24,995 bases of DNA from a virus: IMG/VR virus record IMGVR_UViG_3300009124_000097, positions 1 to 24,995 of that record; one strand, 5' to 3'. The translations under genes were made by a program, and so were the position numbers. Numbering within the stretch: position 1 is the first letter of the stretch; each line of letters opens with the position of its first letter. The notes under the pieces were generated by a model that searched no databases, was not told the origin of the DNA, and saw nothing but the letters and a program-made list of their open reading frames with translations. This document shows, piece after piece, positions 6,818-15,351 of this stretch.

Positions 6818-8211
6818 AAAAATAATTTCTTATAGTGGTTAGTATAATATGTTTTTGGAGATTCGACAATATCTTCATAGAGACTTTTAATACCCATTCC
6901 ATCCTGAAAGGCAACTTTCTTTCTATCAACAATATTGTCAGGAAGTTGTCCTCTAAATGACTCTTGGAGGATTGCTTTAGGTCTAGACTTTCCATCCCAA
7001 ACAATATCCTGACTTAACCCAAGAGCAGACTCAACTAATTGAGTGTTCAAGAATGGTAATCTACATTCTATACCATACTTCATGAAGATTTTGTTACACC
7101 TAGAAAAGTTTTTACGATGTTGAGATCCAAATAAATCAACTCGATAATTAGTCCAACCCTTATCTTGAATACCATGATAACTCATACCATATGATGCCCA
7201 GAGTTCATCACTTCCCTCACCAGACATAATTACCTTGAACCCATCTTCACTAATTCTACGAGCAAGTTGAATACAAGGATAACCAATTTCAACTTGCGCT
7301 TTGTAAGGCATTTCAATAGTTTTAATTACATCATTCACATCATCAATATTAGGAGGTTCAACTTTAACTTCTCTAAGTTCAACTCCCAAATATTTAGCAA
7401 CTTCTCTAGCTGACCGCAAGTCTTTTGAATTTTCATCATGGACAGCTGTGTAAGTAACAAGATTTGGTATGTGTTGTGAAGCAATTAATGTGGTAATTGC
7501 AGAATCAATACCACCAGAGAGGAGACATGCAACAGGAACATCAGAAATAGTTCTTTCATAAGATCCTTTGGTGATACCATTATAGATGTTTATTTTAGAT
7601 GTATCAACGTCCCAAGTAGATGTATCTACAATATGTTCTCTAATATTATACCAATATCCCTCCTCCACAGAATAATCAGGTCCTACCTTTATAAAGGATC
7701 CCGGTTCTAACATTTTTATAGTTTTACCATGTTCTCCTACTGCAAGAAGACCCTTTATCTCTGAACAAAAACTAAACGAAGGAAATATACCTGTAATAAG
7801 TGAATAGTGAAGTGGAACTTCCCCATGCCTATCTCTTACAATCGTAATTGATCCATCGCCTTGAGTGAATGCAATCGCAAACATTCCCTCAACTTTGTCC
7901 AAGGCGCCAATTCCATACTTGTCTAATAAAGCACAAAGAACCTCAGTGTCACCTGAAGTTCTAGTTTCAATATTCAACTCATCTCTAAGTTCACGATAAT
8001 TCCAAATCGTACCATTAAAAATCATCGTAGTAGAACCATAGACAAATGGCTGATTTGAATCACTACTAGTATCAATAATAGACAAACGGACATGTCCAAA
8101 ATAGACATTATCCGTTTGAATAATTCCTTGGCTATCTGGTCCACGATGAGCTATCGTATCAAGACCTTTTTCAATTTGGGGAAGGTCGAATCCTCCAATA
8201 ATTCCACACAT
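6814..8211 (-). CDS. asnB: AsnB-type asparagine synthetase / class II glutamine amidotransferase
   Basis: The N-terminal glutaminase domain starts with the catalytic Cys2 (MCGIIGG) and carries HRGPDSQG at 22-29, NGTIWNYRELR at 66-76 and SGDTEV at 86-91. The C-terminal synthetase domain has the PP-loop SGGIDS at 232-237 and GEGSDELWASYG at 331-342. The family hydrolyses glutamine and passes ammonia to a carboxylate activated by ATP, normally aspartate. At 465 residues it is shorter than typical bacterial AsnB (about 550), the loss being mainly C-terminal. The usual RDxxGxKPLYY reads RDRHGEVPLHY. Similar asnB genes are known in cyanophages. It is coupled by overlaps to the CmoA-like gene before it and the methyltransferase after it, so its substrate might be a modified base rather than aspartate. 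Confidence 0.92.
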   Translation of the reverse strand: MCGIIGGFDLPQIEKGLDTIAHRGPDSQGIIQTDNVYFGHVRLSIIDTSSDSNQPFVYGSTTMIFNGTIWNYRELRDELNIETRTSGDTEVLCALLDKYGIGALDKVEGMFAIAFTQGDGSITIVRDRHGEVPLHYSLITGIFPSFSFCSEIKGLLAVGEHGKTIKMLEPGSFIKVGPDYSVEEGYWYNIREHIVDTSTWDVDTSKINIYNGITKGSYERTISDVPVACLLSGGIDSAITTLIASQHIPNLVTYTAVHDENSKDLRSAREVAKYLGVELREVKVEPPNIDDVNDVIKTIEMPYKAQVEIGYPCIQLARRISEDGFKVIMSGEGSDELWASYGMSYHGIQDKGWTNYRVDLFGSQHRKNFSRCNKIFMKYGIECRLPFLNTQLVESALGLSQDIVWDGKSRPKAILQESFRGQLPDNIVDRKKVAFQDGMGIKSLYEDIVESPKTYYTNHYKKLFL

Positions 8212-8906
8212 TACTTAATTGCAATAACTCCAGCAAACTGATGATTTCTCCAGAAGATCTGACAGTCTTTGAAACCAGCACACCATATCATAGACTTGAG
8301 TTCTTCCCAAGTATTTGGTTTCAACATGTCGCGAAGTTCTTTCTCTTTGTCCATGATCTCATCTGCAGTGAATGACTTCTTCTTGTAGTCATAGTGATTG
8401 AATGTCAGTAGTTCTTGAAAGAATGCATTCTCACACATCAACTTCTCTGCGAAGATGAATGCACCACCTTCATTTAGACCCTGATAGATTTTGTTGATTG
8501 TATCTTGACGAGTAGTCTTTGGCATGAACTGAAGAGTGAACAATGATGTCACCAAAGAACAATTCTTGAACTCATAGTTGGTAACATTACCACGAACAAA
8601 ATCTAGAATTGCCCAAGGATAGTCTTTACGGATCTCTTTGTATCTCTCATCCAAATCATCATAGAACCCACCAGCAAGTTCAACACCTACGTATTGAACC
8701 TGTTTACGAGACTGATTATTGGCAAGGATCATCTTGGTCAGTTTACCAGTAGAACAACCAACATCAACGACTTTAGTATGATCTTCCACAAAGTATCGAG
8801 AGAACGATACAGTATCCTCCAGGAGGTTTGAGTAACCCCGAATAGATTTGTCAATATGATTATCGAAACCTTCTGGCGAATGTGCGAAAGAAAAGTCGTA
8901 TGTCAT
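8211..8906 (-). CDS. CmoA-like SAM-dependent enzyme (carboxy-SAM synthase family)
   Basis: This 231-residue class I methyltransferase-fold protein has SAM motif VVDVGCSTGK at 46-55 and acidic Glu76 ending strand two. Beyond the generic fold it matches E. coli CmoA (recalled from memory) in several blocks: GYSN at 24-27, FTLQF at 123-127, KIYQGLNEGGA at 139-149, HYDYK at 171-175, and the AGF...W...F...VIAIK tail. CmoA converts SAM and prephenate to carboxy-SAM, which CmoB uses on tRNA. No CmoB is visible here, but a C5-cytosine methyltransferase is. CmoA Arg199, which binds the added carboxylate, aligns with Glu188, so carboxy-SAM synthesis is plausible but not secure. A plain methyltransferase is the alternative. 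It overlaps both neighbours. Confidence 0.8.
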   Translation of the reverse strand: MTYDFSFAHSPEGFDNHIDKSIRGYSNLLEDTVSFSRYFVEDHTKVVDVGCSTGKLTKMILANNQSRKQVQYVGVELAGGFYDDLDERYKEIRKDYPWAILDFVRGNVTNYEFKNCSLVTSLFTLQFMPKTTRQDTINKIYQGLNEGGAFIFAEKLMCENAFFQELLTFNHYDYKKKSFTADEIMDKEKELRDMLKPNTWEELKSMIWCAGFKDCQIFWRNHQFAGVIAIK

Positions 8907-9133
8907 TTTCCAACTCCGTAGTCTGGTGCTGCTTCTGTTTCAAGTTCACGAATCTCCTTTGTAGCTTCTTCAAGAGCAGATTCGATTTGTGTATCCAGTG
9001 TACCAATTGTTTCACGAATGTCAACAATACGTTGAGGGATACACGTTGGATCGTAAGTATATCCTTCCTGTTCTTTATATAACACCTGGCGAATTGCAGC
9101 TGCTGTTCTTACATCAAGTTCAAGTTTAATCAC
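8903..9133 (-). CDS. 76-residue hypothetical protein
   Basis: Translation probably starts at the GTG at 9133, preceded by a strong AAGGAGG and overlapping the mazG stop (GTGA). The protein begins MIKLELDVRTAAAIRQVL and then forms a charged helix (LDTQIESALEEATKEIRELE). The N-terminal pattern, a strand followed by a helix with AAAIRQVL, is seen in small phage proteins of unknown function. It directly precedes the CmoA-like gene with a four-base overlap. Confidence 0.75.
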   Translation of the reverse strand: MIKLELDVRTAAAIRQVLYKEQEGYTYDPTCIPQRIVDIRETIGTLDTQIESALEEATKEIRELETEAAPDYGVGK

Positions 9134-9558
9134 AGGTCTCCCTCCTTACGGTTTTCAGAATAATGGACATCAAATGTTCCCTCAGGATAACGTGCAGACA
9201 ACTTTTCAACATTCATCTGAAGAACTTCATCGAATGATGTATCAAGTGCCATACATGCTTGAGCAAGATACCAACAGATATCGCCAAGTTCACGTTTCAT
9301 ATGGAACACATTTTCTTCAGTATATGGTTTACCTTGAAGAAAAATCTTTTTAACGACTTCAGTAAATTCTCCAGATTCAGCAGTCAGACCAAATGCTGCT
9401 GTCATAAGTTGAGTCACATTACAATCATCTTTTACTTCAAGTTCAGTAAGACGACTAGAAAGAGTAGGCCAATCAAGACTTGGTTTGCTAGTGGTTTGAC
9501 GAACAAACTCGACGTACTTTTCGGGATCAATTTTATTTTGAGTCATAGTAAAAGTCAT
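9130..9558 (-). CDS. mazG: MazG-like nucleotide pyrophosphohydrolase
   Basis: The 142-residue protein has the MazG all-alpha metal site: E61-SG-E64 and E90-LG-D93 (ExxE then ExxD), with following WYLAQACMALDTSFDEVLQMN typical of the family. MazG enzymes hydrolyse nucleoside triphosphates or related nucleotides to monophosphates. Cyanophage MazG is a common accessory gene, proposed either to alter host (p)ppGpp signalling or to process nucleotides released from the GC-richer host genome. The ATG at 9558 overlaps the preceding stop; a second ATG four codons in is possible. In a phage with modified DNA it could also clean the dNTP pool, though nothing here shows that. Confidence 0.88.
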   Translation of the reverse strand: MTFTMTQNKIDPEKYVEFVRQTTSKPSLDWPTLSSRLTELEVKDDCNVTQLMTAAFGLTAESGEFTEVVKKIFLQGKPYTEENVFHMKRELGDICWYLAQACMALDTSFDEVLQMNVEKLSARYPEGTFDVHYSENRKEGDL

Positions 9559-9839
9559 GGGTTAAATGGTTCTTGTTGCGTATCGGGCAAAATTTGTTGA
9601 GGTGGTAACTCAGAGTCACCAGGAATTGTTGTGTGAGAAACATCTACAGTTTCTTGAGGAGGAAAGTATATTTTAACATAGGTATAATCATATGCCCAGT
9701 TTCTCTCACAAATTTCTTGTGCATGTTTTTCAGACCCACAATGACAATACCTATTACCCCTTGTGTCTCTCACTTCAAAATAGTGAGCAGGTTCATTTAT
9801 TACAAGTTTAGATTGTAATTCTTTTGTTGTAAGTCCCAT
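9555..9839 (-). CDS. 94-residue conserved-looking protein with a Cys-His motif
   Basis: The ATG at 9839 (MGLTTKELQSKLVINEPAHY) sits just after the gp41 stop and is preferred; a longer frame would run 100 bases into gp41. The middle reads YFEVRDTRGNRYCHCGSEKHAQEIC, a beta hairpin carrying Cys-His-Cys and a later His/Cys, compatible with weak metal binding. The C-terminal 35 residues are Pro/Gln/Thr-rich and likely disordered. No family is recognised. Confidence 0.7.
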   Translation of the reverse strand: MGLTTKELQSKLVINEPAHYFEVRDTRGNRYCHCGSEKHAQEICERNWAYDYTYVKIYFPPQETVDVSHTTIPGDSELPPQQILPDTQQEPFNP

Positions 9840-9840
9840 A

Positions 9841-11214
9841 TCAGAACTTAAATCCTTCAAATGATTTTTTAGGTTTTTCATCATAAGTATACTCCTCTTC
9901 TTTCTTATTGTCAAGGAGATCATCCTGTGCATTCTGTTCACAGTCGTACAGTCTCATCTTAGCACGATCAATACCGACCACAAATCTCTTGTAGATACTA
10001 AGATCGTTGTATCTATTCTTGAGTTGTTTTACAAGTATCTGTCCCAGGGATTCGAGCTCTTCAGTCGAAATAAGGGCAAACATAAGATCAGCAGTAGCAG
10101 GGAGTCCAAAGGACTCACTAGTATCAGTAAGCTCAACATCAGAGCTACCATAACCAGAACGAGTGGTCTGCGTGGCAGATACGATAGGGACGTTTGCTTC
10201 GCAAGCCAGTCCTCTAAGTTCTTCAGCAATAGACTTAATAATCGTATATGAATTAACATTGCTGCCTCCCCGATACCGAGAGGAAGCACAAATATTAAGG
10301 TAATCAATGAAAATAATGTCAGGTCTGAATGACTTCTTAAGGGCGAGTTCATTAAGAAGTGACTTAAAGTGTCCACTATGTGCAGTCGCCGTAGGATATT
10401 CTTTGATGATAAGAGTTCCTTGAGTCTTCTGAGCAAGGTTCGTAACCTTCTTCTCAAAAGTCTGTTTAGGAAGTTCCGTTATCTCCTGTATATTTACATT
10501 AAGTAGGTTGGCATCAATACGTTCTGCAATTTTCTCTTCTGCCATCTCACATGTGATATACAAAACATTCTTGTTTTGAAGTAGGCAAGAAGATGCCATA
10601 TGACACATGAAAAGAGATTTACCTACACCTGTACCAGCAAGAGCAATATTCAGAGTCTTATTAGGTAAACCACCCTTAGTAATCTTATTAAAGTATTCAA
10701 GATCAAATTCAATCTTATTCTCTTTCTTGTGATACAGTTCAAATCTTTCTTCATAATCATTCAGGTAATCGTGACCCACATGATTATCAAAACTAACACT
10801 TAACGCATCAGAAAGAATGGAAGGGATTGCATCAGGAGTCTTCTTACTGTCTTGACCATCAGCAATCTGAATTGACTCCATCAGTGCAAGATAGATGGCA
10901 CGTTCTTTACACCACTTTTCCGTAGTGTCACACAACCACCCAAACTCCTGTGGTTCTTCGGTCAAATTACTGACTAAGTGAACCAACTCTTTGAACGTTT
11001 GTTCGTTGATATCATTCCTCTTCTCAATCTCAATACTCAAGACTTCTTGTGTAGGAGTCTCATTGTATTGATTCACAAAGTCAACAATCTCCTCAAATAC
11101 AACCTTTTGGTTTGGATCTTGAAAATATTCTGATTTGATGAAAGGAATTGTTTTTCTTAAAAATTCTTCATTATGTAATAGATTCTTGAGAACAAGAAAT
11201 TCAACTCTCTCCAT
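9841..11214 (-). CDS. 41: Replicative DNA helicase, T4 gp41 type
   Basis: This 457-residue DnaB-type helicase closely follows T4 gp41 throughout. The N-terminal domain ends around 140 with LSVSFDNHVGHDYLNDYE, near the T4 version. Walker A is GTGVGKS at 194-200, a conserved CEMAEE at 222-227, Walker B IIFIDY at 300-305, and the RecA-fold end SESFGLPATADLMFAL at 366-381. It forms the hexameric 5'-3' helicase of the replisome, normally with the gp61 primase, which is not in this window. The start at 11214 (MERVEFLVLK) matches T4 (MVEIILSHLI) better than a longer non-ATG start, and overlaps uvsX by 14 bases. Confidence 0.95.
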   Translation of the reverse strand: MERVEFLVLKNLLHNEEFLRKTIPFIKSEYFQDPNQKVVFEEIVDFVNQYNETPTQEVLSIEIEKRNDINEQTFKELVHLVSNLTEEPQEFGWLCDTTEKWCKERAIYLALMESIQIADGQDSKKTPDAIPSILSDALSVSFDNHVGHDYLNDYEERFELYHKKENKIEFDLEYFNKITKGGLPNKTLNIALAGTGVGKSLFMCHMASSCLLQNKNVLYITCEMAEEKIAERIDANLLNVNIQEITELPKQTFEKKVTNLAQKTQGTLIIKEYPTATAHSGHFKSLLNELALKKSFRPDIIFIDYLNICASSRYRGGSNVNSYTIIKSIAEELRGLACEANVPIVSATQTTRSGYGSSDVELTDTSESFGLPATADLMFALISTEELESLGQILVKQLKNRYNDLSIYKRFVVGIDRAKMRLYDCEQNAQDDLLDNKKEEEYTYDEKPKKSFEGFKF

Positions 11215-12208
11215 AACTAAATTCTTTCCGTGCAATTTGATCTAACTGTTCCATCACCTCTGGGGTGAAATATGTTTCTGGGTCTTTCAAGATGGCCTTG
11301 GCATATACCTTCTTACCATCAATCTCATACCGACCTGCCACATTCTTCCACAGACCACCGATTTCTCCAAGTTCTAACAGACCATAATATTTGTCTAGTC
11401 CTCTTTCATCATAGTAAAGACGAACTGTGACATCTTTATTCTCTTTACTCAAACGCGACTTAGCAGTCTTTGCCTTGATAAGGTTTCCAACAATTTCTGT
11501 TCCATCCTTTTCTTTTTTCTTGCTGAGATAAATGATGGTACTGGCAGCATACTTGAGACCACTACCACCACCCATTTCTTTTGTAGGAACATAAGAACCG
11601 ATAACATCATAGGTATGATTCGTTACAATCATTGGAATATTTGCCTGTCCCAACTTGAGAGTGAGCATACGGAACGCACCTTTGACTAGTTGAGATTTAG
11701 TCATATCTCTTACCTGTTTGTCATTCAATGCGTCAGTGATCTCTTTCTCAGTTGATAACATACCTAAGGAGTCTAACACAAACATACATGGTTTGCGTTC
11801 ATCTACAGGTTTTTTTAAGTATATATCTACTGCCCTGAGGGCCTTGGATCTAAACTCCTCAATTGTTACGACATTCACAACAACCAGACGACTTAGGTCA
11901 ATACCACGACTTTCAAGAAGAGATTTATTAACTGCTGCTTCAGTGTCAAAGTACAGACAGTAACCGTCAGGATTACTATCCAGAAAATTCTTAACCACAG
12001 CGAGACTAAAGAAAGTCTTGCCAGTAGAAGACTCACCAGCAATGGCAGTAATCTTATTCCCAGATACACCACCAAATATACTACCTGAAACAAGTCCGTT
12101 AAAGATGTACGAACCTGTGTCCACATATGATTCCGAGTCGTCGATGTCTGCGGCAAGTTTTGTGTAGTCATCTCCAATCTCTTTTACAATATCTTTTAGG
12201 AAATCCAT
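11201..12208 (-). CDS. uvsX: UvsX RecA-like recombinase
   Basis: The 335-residue RecA-family strand-exchange protein has Walker A GESSTGKT at 58-65 and the Walker B segment CMFVLDSLGML around 140-150. The DNA-binding loop region around MIVTNHTYDVIGSYVPTKEMGGGSG contains the conserved glycine-rich stretch typical of UvsX. It polymerises on single-stranded DNA for recombination-dependent replication and repair with gp46/47. It lies between polymerase and helicase, with a one-base stop/start overlap to gp43 and a 14-base overlap to gp41, so the three replisome genes form one operon. Confidence 0.95.
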   Translation of the reverse strand: MDFLKDIVKEIGDDYTKLAADIDDSESYVDTGSYIFNGLVSGSIFGGVSGNKITAIAGESSTGKTFFSLAVVKNFLDSNPDGYCLYFDTEAAVNKSLLESRGIDLSRLVVVNVVTIEEFRSKALRAVDIYLKKPVDERKPCMFVLDSLGMLSTEKEITDALNDKQVRDMTKSQLVKGAFRMLTLKLGQANIPMIVTNHTYDVIGSYVPTKEMGGGSGLKYAASTIIYLSKKKEKDGTEIVGNLIKAKTAKSRLSKENKDVTVRLYYDERGLDKYYGLLELGEIGGLWKNVAGRYEIDGKKVYAKAILKDPETYFTPEVMEQLDQIARKEFSYGES

Positions 12209-14703
12209 CAGCCAAAAAATAGTTCTAGGTTTACAGTCTTCTCAACATTCCATCCGATTGCATCAAGAATAGTCTTGAGTGGTTCAAGGAAAGCTTTGTT
12301 AAATTGTAGTTCGTAATCGATATATCTGTCAACACCAATCTCCCTTGGAAATTCTGAGATGAATGAAATCACATTCTCTCTGATTGGATTGGCTTTCTTG
12401 AGATAGATGAATTTGATCTTCTCACCATTATTAATTTCAGAATATTTGTTCTGAAGACCATACTCTTTAATGTAGTAATTATATAGAAGGGCGCCACGAA
12501 CATGAATAGGAGATCCCTTTGCATAGATCGTAGAGTGGCTCTTATGTTTCTTTACATCAGATACAGATCTAGGAAATGCAATCTCTTCTGGTGGTAACTT
12601 ATTGAACTTTTGTCGTGAGTCATCAATGAACTTAATAACATCATCTTCAGTACCATTCATCATCAGTTTAAGAGCATCCTTAATCATGGTTCTGCATGGT
12701 GCAGGAGTTGATGACTTTACAGCCTCAATACCCATAATCTTTAGTTTTGGTTCTGAATAACGAACACCTTCACTATCCCACACATTAAGGATATACCTTT
12801 TCTTAGCAGTCCAGATTCCACGGTCAGCAATATTCTCCCGTTTCATCTGCATCTTCTGGTCATATGCATTCACATATTCCGCGAGTTCTTGGTAACTCTT
12901 CTCAATGAACGGTTCCAGTTTCTCTTCGCACACCTTATTAAGTAAGGTGACAACTGCTGCTTTGTCGCCAGACTTAGAACTAAGAAATTTATTAACAACA
13001 GGTCCAAAATTAATATAGATTGAGTCAGTGTCAGATGCAATGACATAATCTACTTCTTCCGTTTGTAATAGGTTATTTAGATAACCATTCACCTTATTTT
13101 CAATCCAACGAATAGATGTTTGTCCAGAAAGAGTGATTGCTTCTGCATTAGCAAGTTTGAAGAAACGGAAGTATTGGTTACCAATCGCACCATAACAAGA
13201 GTTCAGTGCAATCTTACGAGCCATCTGGAAGTTATTGTACTTGGCAATATCTTTCTCAAGTTGTTTTGTTGGTGTCTTCTCATACTCCTGTTTTGCTTGA
13301 AGCATTTTCTTTTTGAAGATCTTACGTTCTGCATACATCTTCTCCATCAACTCGGGCATAAACCCTTTGATGTCCTTACGGAACATTGCACCGTTGGCAC
13401 AGACAGCATAGTCTTTGTACATCTCGAAAGTGATCTCCTTATTCAAGATCCTATCAATGGTTGCAGATGGGTGTTTCTCCTCTACCAGGGTCTCAGGAGA
13501 GATGTTGTACTGCATCATCAGGTGAGGATACAGGGAGTTCAGGTCAAACGACACCACCCAGTCATAGACACCAGGAACAGGCTGTTTGACATACGCACCT
13601 TCATACCTTTCAGACTTCTCTGAGCGGTCACGGGGAGGAATAACAATATTCCTTTTCTTAAGGTAGTTGTAGATAATCGTATCCCACATACGAACCTGAT
13701 ACATCACATCGACAAAGTTTACCTTGGCATCATATGCCATGGTCAATGCCAACTCAATCAACTTCATCTTGTCTTCCAGACGGTCAACAAGTTCTACGTC
13801 AATGATGTTATAATCAACAAATTTCTTCCAATTACCATTATAAAAATCTTTGAATGTGTCAAACTCAGAGTGATCGAGTTTCTTTTGACCAAGTTCTACC
13901 TGGGCAATATAATCCAGTCGATAACTCTCCTGGTTTGTATAGGTAAACTTCTTATACAATTCCAAATAGTCGAGTGTGGTAACACCAGCAATATCAAAGA
14001 CATTAAACTCACGACCATTGATGAATATAGTCTCATGACTGATAATCCCCCAAGGAGAAAGAAGTTTCATCTTCTTGGTTCCCATGATTCTATCAATACG
14101 ACCACAAAGATATGGGATGTCATAAAGACGACAATTCCAACCAGTCACAACTTCAGGTGGATTTCTGTTCCAATGAAATAGAAATGCATTAAGCATTGCA
14201 ATCTCATCTTCATAATGGTAGTAGGTTACATTATCCTGTGTAGGAGTGTAAGGTTTTCTACCCCATGTAGTAATTTTCTTTGTAGCATAGTCCTGCATAG
14301 AGATGGTCAACAACTCCTCAGAACAAGAATCAGGATCTGGGAATCCCTCCTCTGATTTAACCTCGATGTCGATTGTTACAAGATTGATCTTCTTAATATC
14401 AAACTTAATCTCATCTTCAGGATATTTGTCAGAAATGTATTGGAAAACATAACGGTCGTTACCGTAAATTTTAAATCCATCTACATCTTCATACTTTTTG
14501 TAAAATTCTCTACAATCTCTTACAGTACCTGGCTGAATGGGTTCTACATTTTCACCTTCAAGAGTCTGATATTCAGTCTCTCGATTGGATTTAACAAACA
14601 GAGTGGGAGAATACTCTTCTTTGAAAATAACACTCTGTCCGTTTTCATATCCACGAACCAGGAAGTTGTTTCCAACAACCTGGACATTCGTATAAAATCT
14701 CAT
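12208..14703 (-). CDS. 43: DNA polymerase, family B, T4 gp43 type
   Basis: The 831-residue gene is uninterrupted; no intein or split is seen, and T4 gp43 is about 898. The proofreading domain has Exo I TIDIEV (Asp112/Glu114), Exo II TGWNCRLYDIPYL (Asn190, Asp195) and an Exo III-like YNIIDVELVDRLED near 300. The polymerase domain has motif A FDLNSLYPHLMMQYN near 384, motif B KIALNSCYGAIGN near 504, and motif C SDTDSIYINF near 558. The C-terminal tail LELFFG is the hydrophobic clamp-binding peptide expected for interaction with gp45. The ATG overlaps the preceding stop by four bases. Confidence 0.97.
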   Translation of the reverse strand: MRFYTNVQVVGNNFLVRGYENGQSVIFKEEYSPTLFVKSNRETEYQTLEGENVEPIQPGTVRDCREFYKKYEDVDGFKIYGNDRYVFQYISDKYPEDEIKFDIKKINLVTIDIEVKSEEGFPDPDSCSEELLTISMQDYATKKITTWGRKPYTPTQDNVTYYHYEDEIAMLNAFLFHWNRNPPEVVTGWNCRLYDIPYLCGRIDRIMGTKKMKLLSPWGIISHETIFINGREFNVFDIAGVTTLDYLELYKKFTYTNQESYRLDYIAQVELGQKKLDHSEFDTFKDFYNGNWKKFVDYNIIDVELVDRLEDKMKLIELALTMAYDAKVNFVDVMYQVRMWDTIIYNYLKKRNIVIPPRDRSEKSERYEGAYVKQPVPGVYDWVVSFDLNSLYPHLMMQYNISPETLVEEKHPSATIDRILNKEITFEMYKDYAVCANGAMFRKDIKGFMPELMEKMYAERKIFKKKMLQAKQEYEKTPTKQLEKDIAKYNNFQMARKIALNSCYGAIGNQYFRFFKLANAEAITLSGQTSIRWIENKVNGYLNNLLQTEEVDYVIASDTDSIYINFGPVVNKFLSSKSGDKAAVVTLLNKVCEEKLEPFIEKSYQELAEYVNAYDQKMQMKRENIADRGIWTAKKRYILNVWDSEGVRYSEPKLKIMGIEAVKSSTPAPCRTMIKDALKLMMNGTEDDVIKFIDDSRQKFNKLPPEEIAFPRSVSDVKKHKSHSTIYAKGSPIHVRGALLYNYYIKEYGLQNKYSEINNGEKIKFIYLKKANPIRENVISFISEFPREIGVDRYIDYELQFNKAFLEPLKTILDAIGWNVEKTVNLELFFG

Positions 14704-14960
14704 TTAACCAGGTCTTCGTACTTCTCGATCAGTTTACTATTGGGCTCTACGATAGTCAAGATCTTATCGGAATGGATCATGAACGTATTTTGTCTCGTAA
14801 TGTCAACCAGCCATGGAGACAATGTGTTATCATCATTTAGTTTAAATGGTTCAACCAATTTACAATCTGGTTCTCCAAGATCAGTAGTCACTTCTTCAAT
14901 CTGAGTTAGAAGAATTTGATTATTCGTCAGTACTAGTAGCTTCAGATTCTCTAGTTTCAT
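14700..14960 (-). CDS. Divergent member of a small Sm-like candidate family
   Basis: The product has 86 residues from ATG 14960 (MKLENLKLLVLTNNQILLTQ), overlapping the previous gene by 41 bases. It aligns with its neighbour at 14920-15252: a first strand (NLKLLVL), a central SPW, and ILTIVEPNSKLIEKYEDLV at the end, against VVTITEPVNQLKKMYEDGV in the neighbour. It has lost the SGEDVVADV motif that both relatives keep. An old tandem duplication is likely. It is coupled to the gp43 start. Function unknown; the fold assignment is inference. Confidence 0.7.
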   Translation of the reverse strand: MKLENLKLLVLTNNQILLTQIEEVTTDLGEPDCKLVEPFKLNDDNTLSPWLVDITRQNTFMIHSDKILTIVEPNSKLIEKYEDLVK

Positions 14961-15252
14961 ATTGTTCAACTCCATCTTCATACATTTTTTTAAGTTGATT
15001 TACTGGTTCAGTAATTGTCACAACCCAATCCGAAACCACAGGAATAATTTTATCTTTACTCAGTGGCATCCATGGTTGTAATTGAATTTTAGATGGAACT
15101 TTAGTACCATCTACTTGTGAAAGATCACTTACAAGTTTTACTCGGCAAGGATACTTAAGGTAATAACCAACTACCTTATCTTCAACCACCATTTCCTGAA
15201 CGTCTGCAACAACATCCTCTCCAGATTTCAGGAGTAAAAGTTTTACACTCAT
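14920..15252 (-). CDS. Small Sm-like candidate protein, copy 2
   Basis: The 110-residue protein begins MSVKLLLLKSGEDVVADVQE. The pattern of strand, turn with SGEDVVADV, long beta hairpin and closing strand-helix (SDWVVTITEPVNQLKKMYED) resembles the small beta barrel of Sm/LSm proteins, whose first motif has the form hydrophobic-x-x-G-x-x-V-x-x-x-hydrophobic. A relative at 16952-17239 shares SGEDVVADV exactly. The C-terminal 17 residues are acidic, and that DNA also encodes the start of the next gene. It is preceded by the hsp20 terminator, so it may open the gp43-uvsX-gp41 transcription unit. Confidence 0.75.
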   Translation of the reverse strand: MSVKLLLLKSGEDVVADVQEMVVEDKVVGYYLKYPCRVKLVSDLSQVDGTKVPSKIQLQPWMPLSKDKIIPVVSDWVVTITEPVNQLKKMYEDGVEQYETRESEATSTDE

Positions 15253-15284
15253 TTTTTTACAGTTTTTCTTGAGATAATTATACC

Positions 15285-15328
15285 AATAAAAAAGGGAGGT
15301 GTCAACTGGATTGTGCCAGTTACCTCCC
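15285..15328 (-). terminator. Strong rho-independent terminator after hsp20
   Basis: On the minus strand GGGAGGT plus AACTGG (complementary arms 15294-15300/15322-15328 and 15304-15309/15316-15321) form a 13-pair stem with a three-base bulge and a six-base loop. It is followed by TTTTTT. It lies 24 bases beyond the hsp20 stop and separates hsp20 from the gp43 operon. Confidence 0.85.
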
Positions 15329-15351
15329 CGTCAGCGGCGACGACGTTTTAT

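Noticed and set aside
13120-13623. 167-codon open frame on the plus strand
   Set aside because: It lies wholly antisense to the gp43 polymerase domain, has a low-complexity Leu/Phe/His-rich translation and no ribosome site; it is a shadow of gp43.
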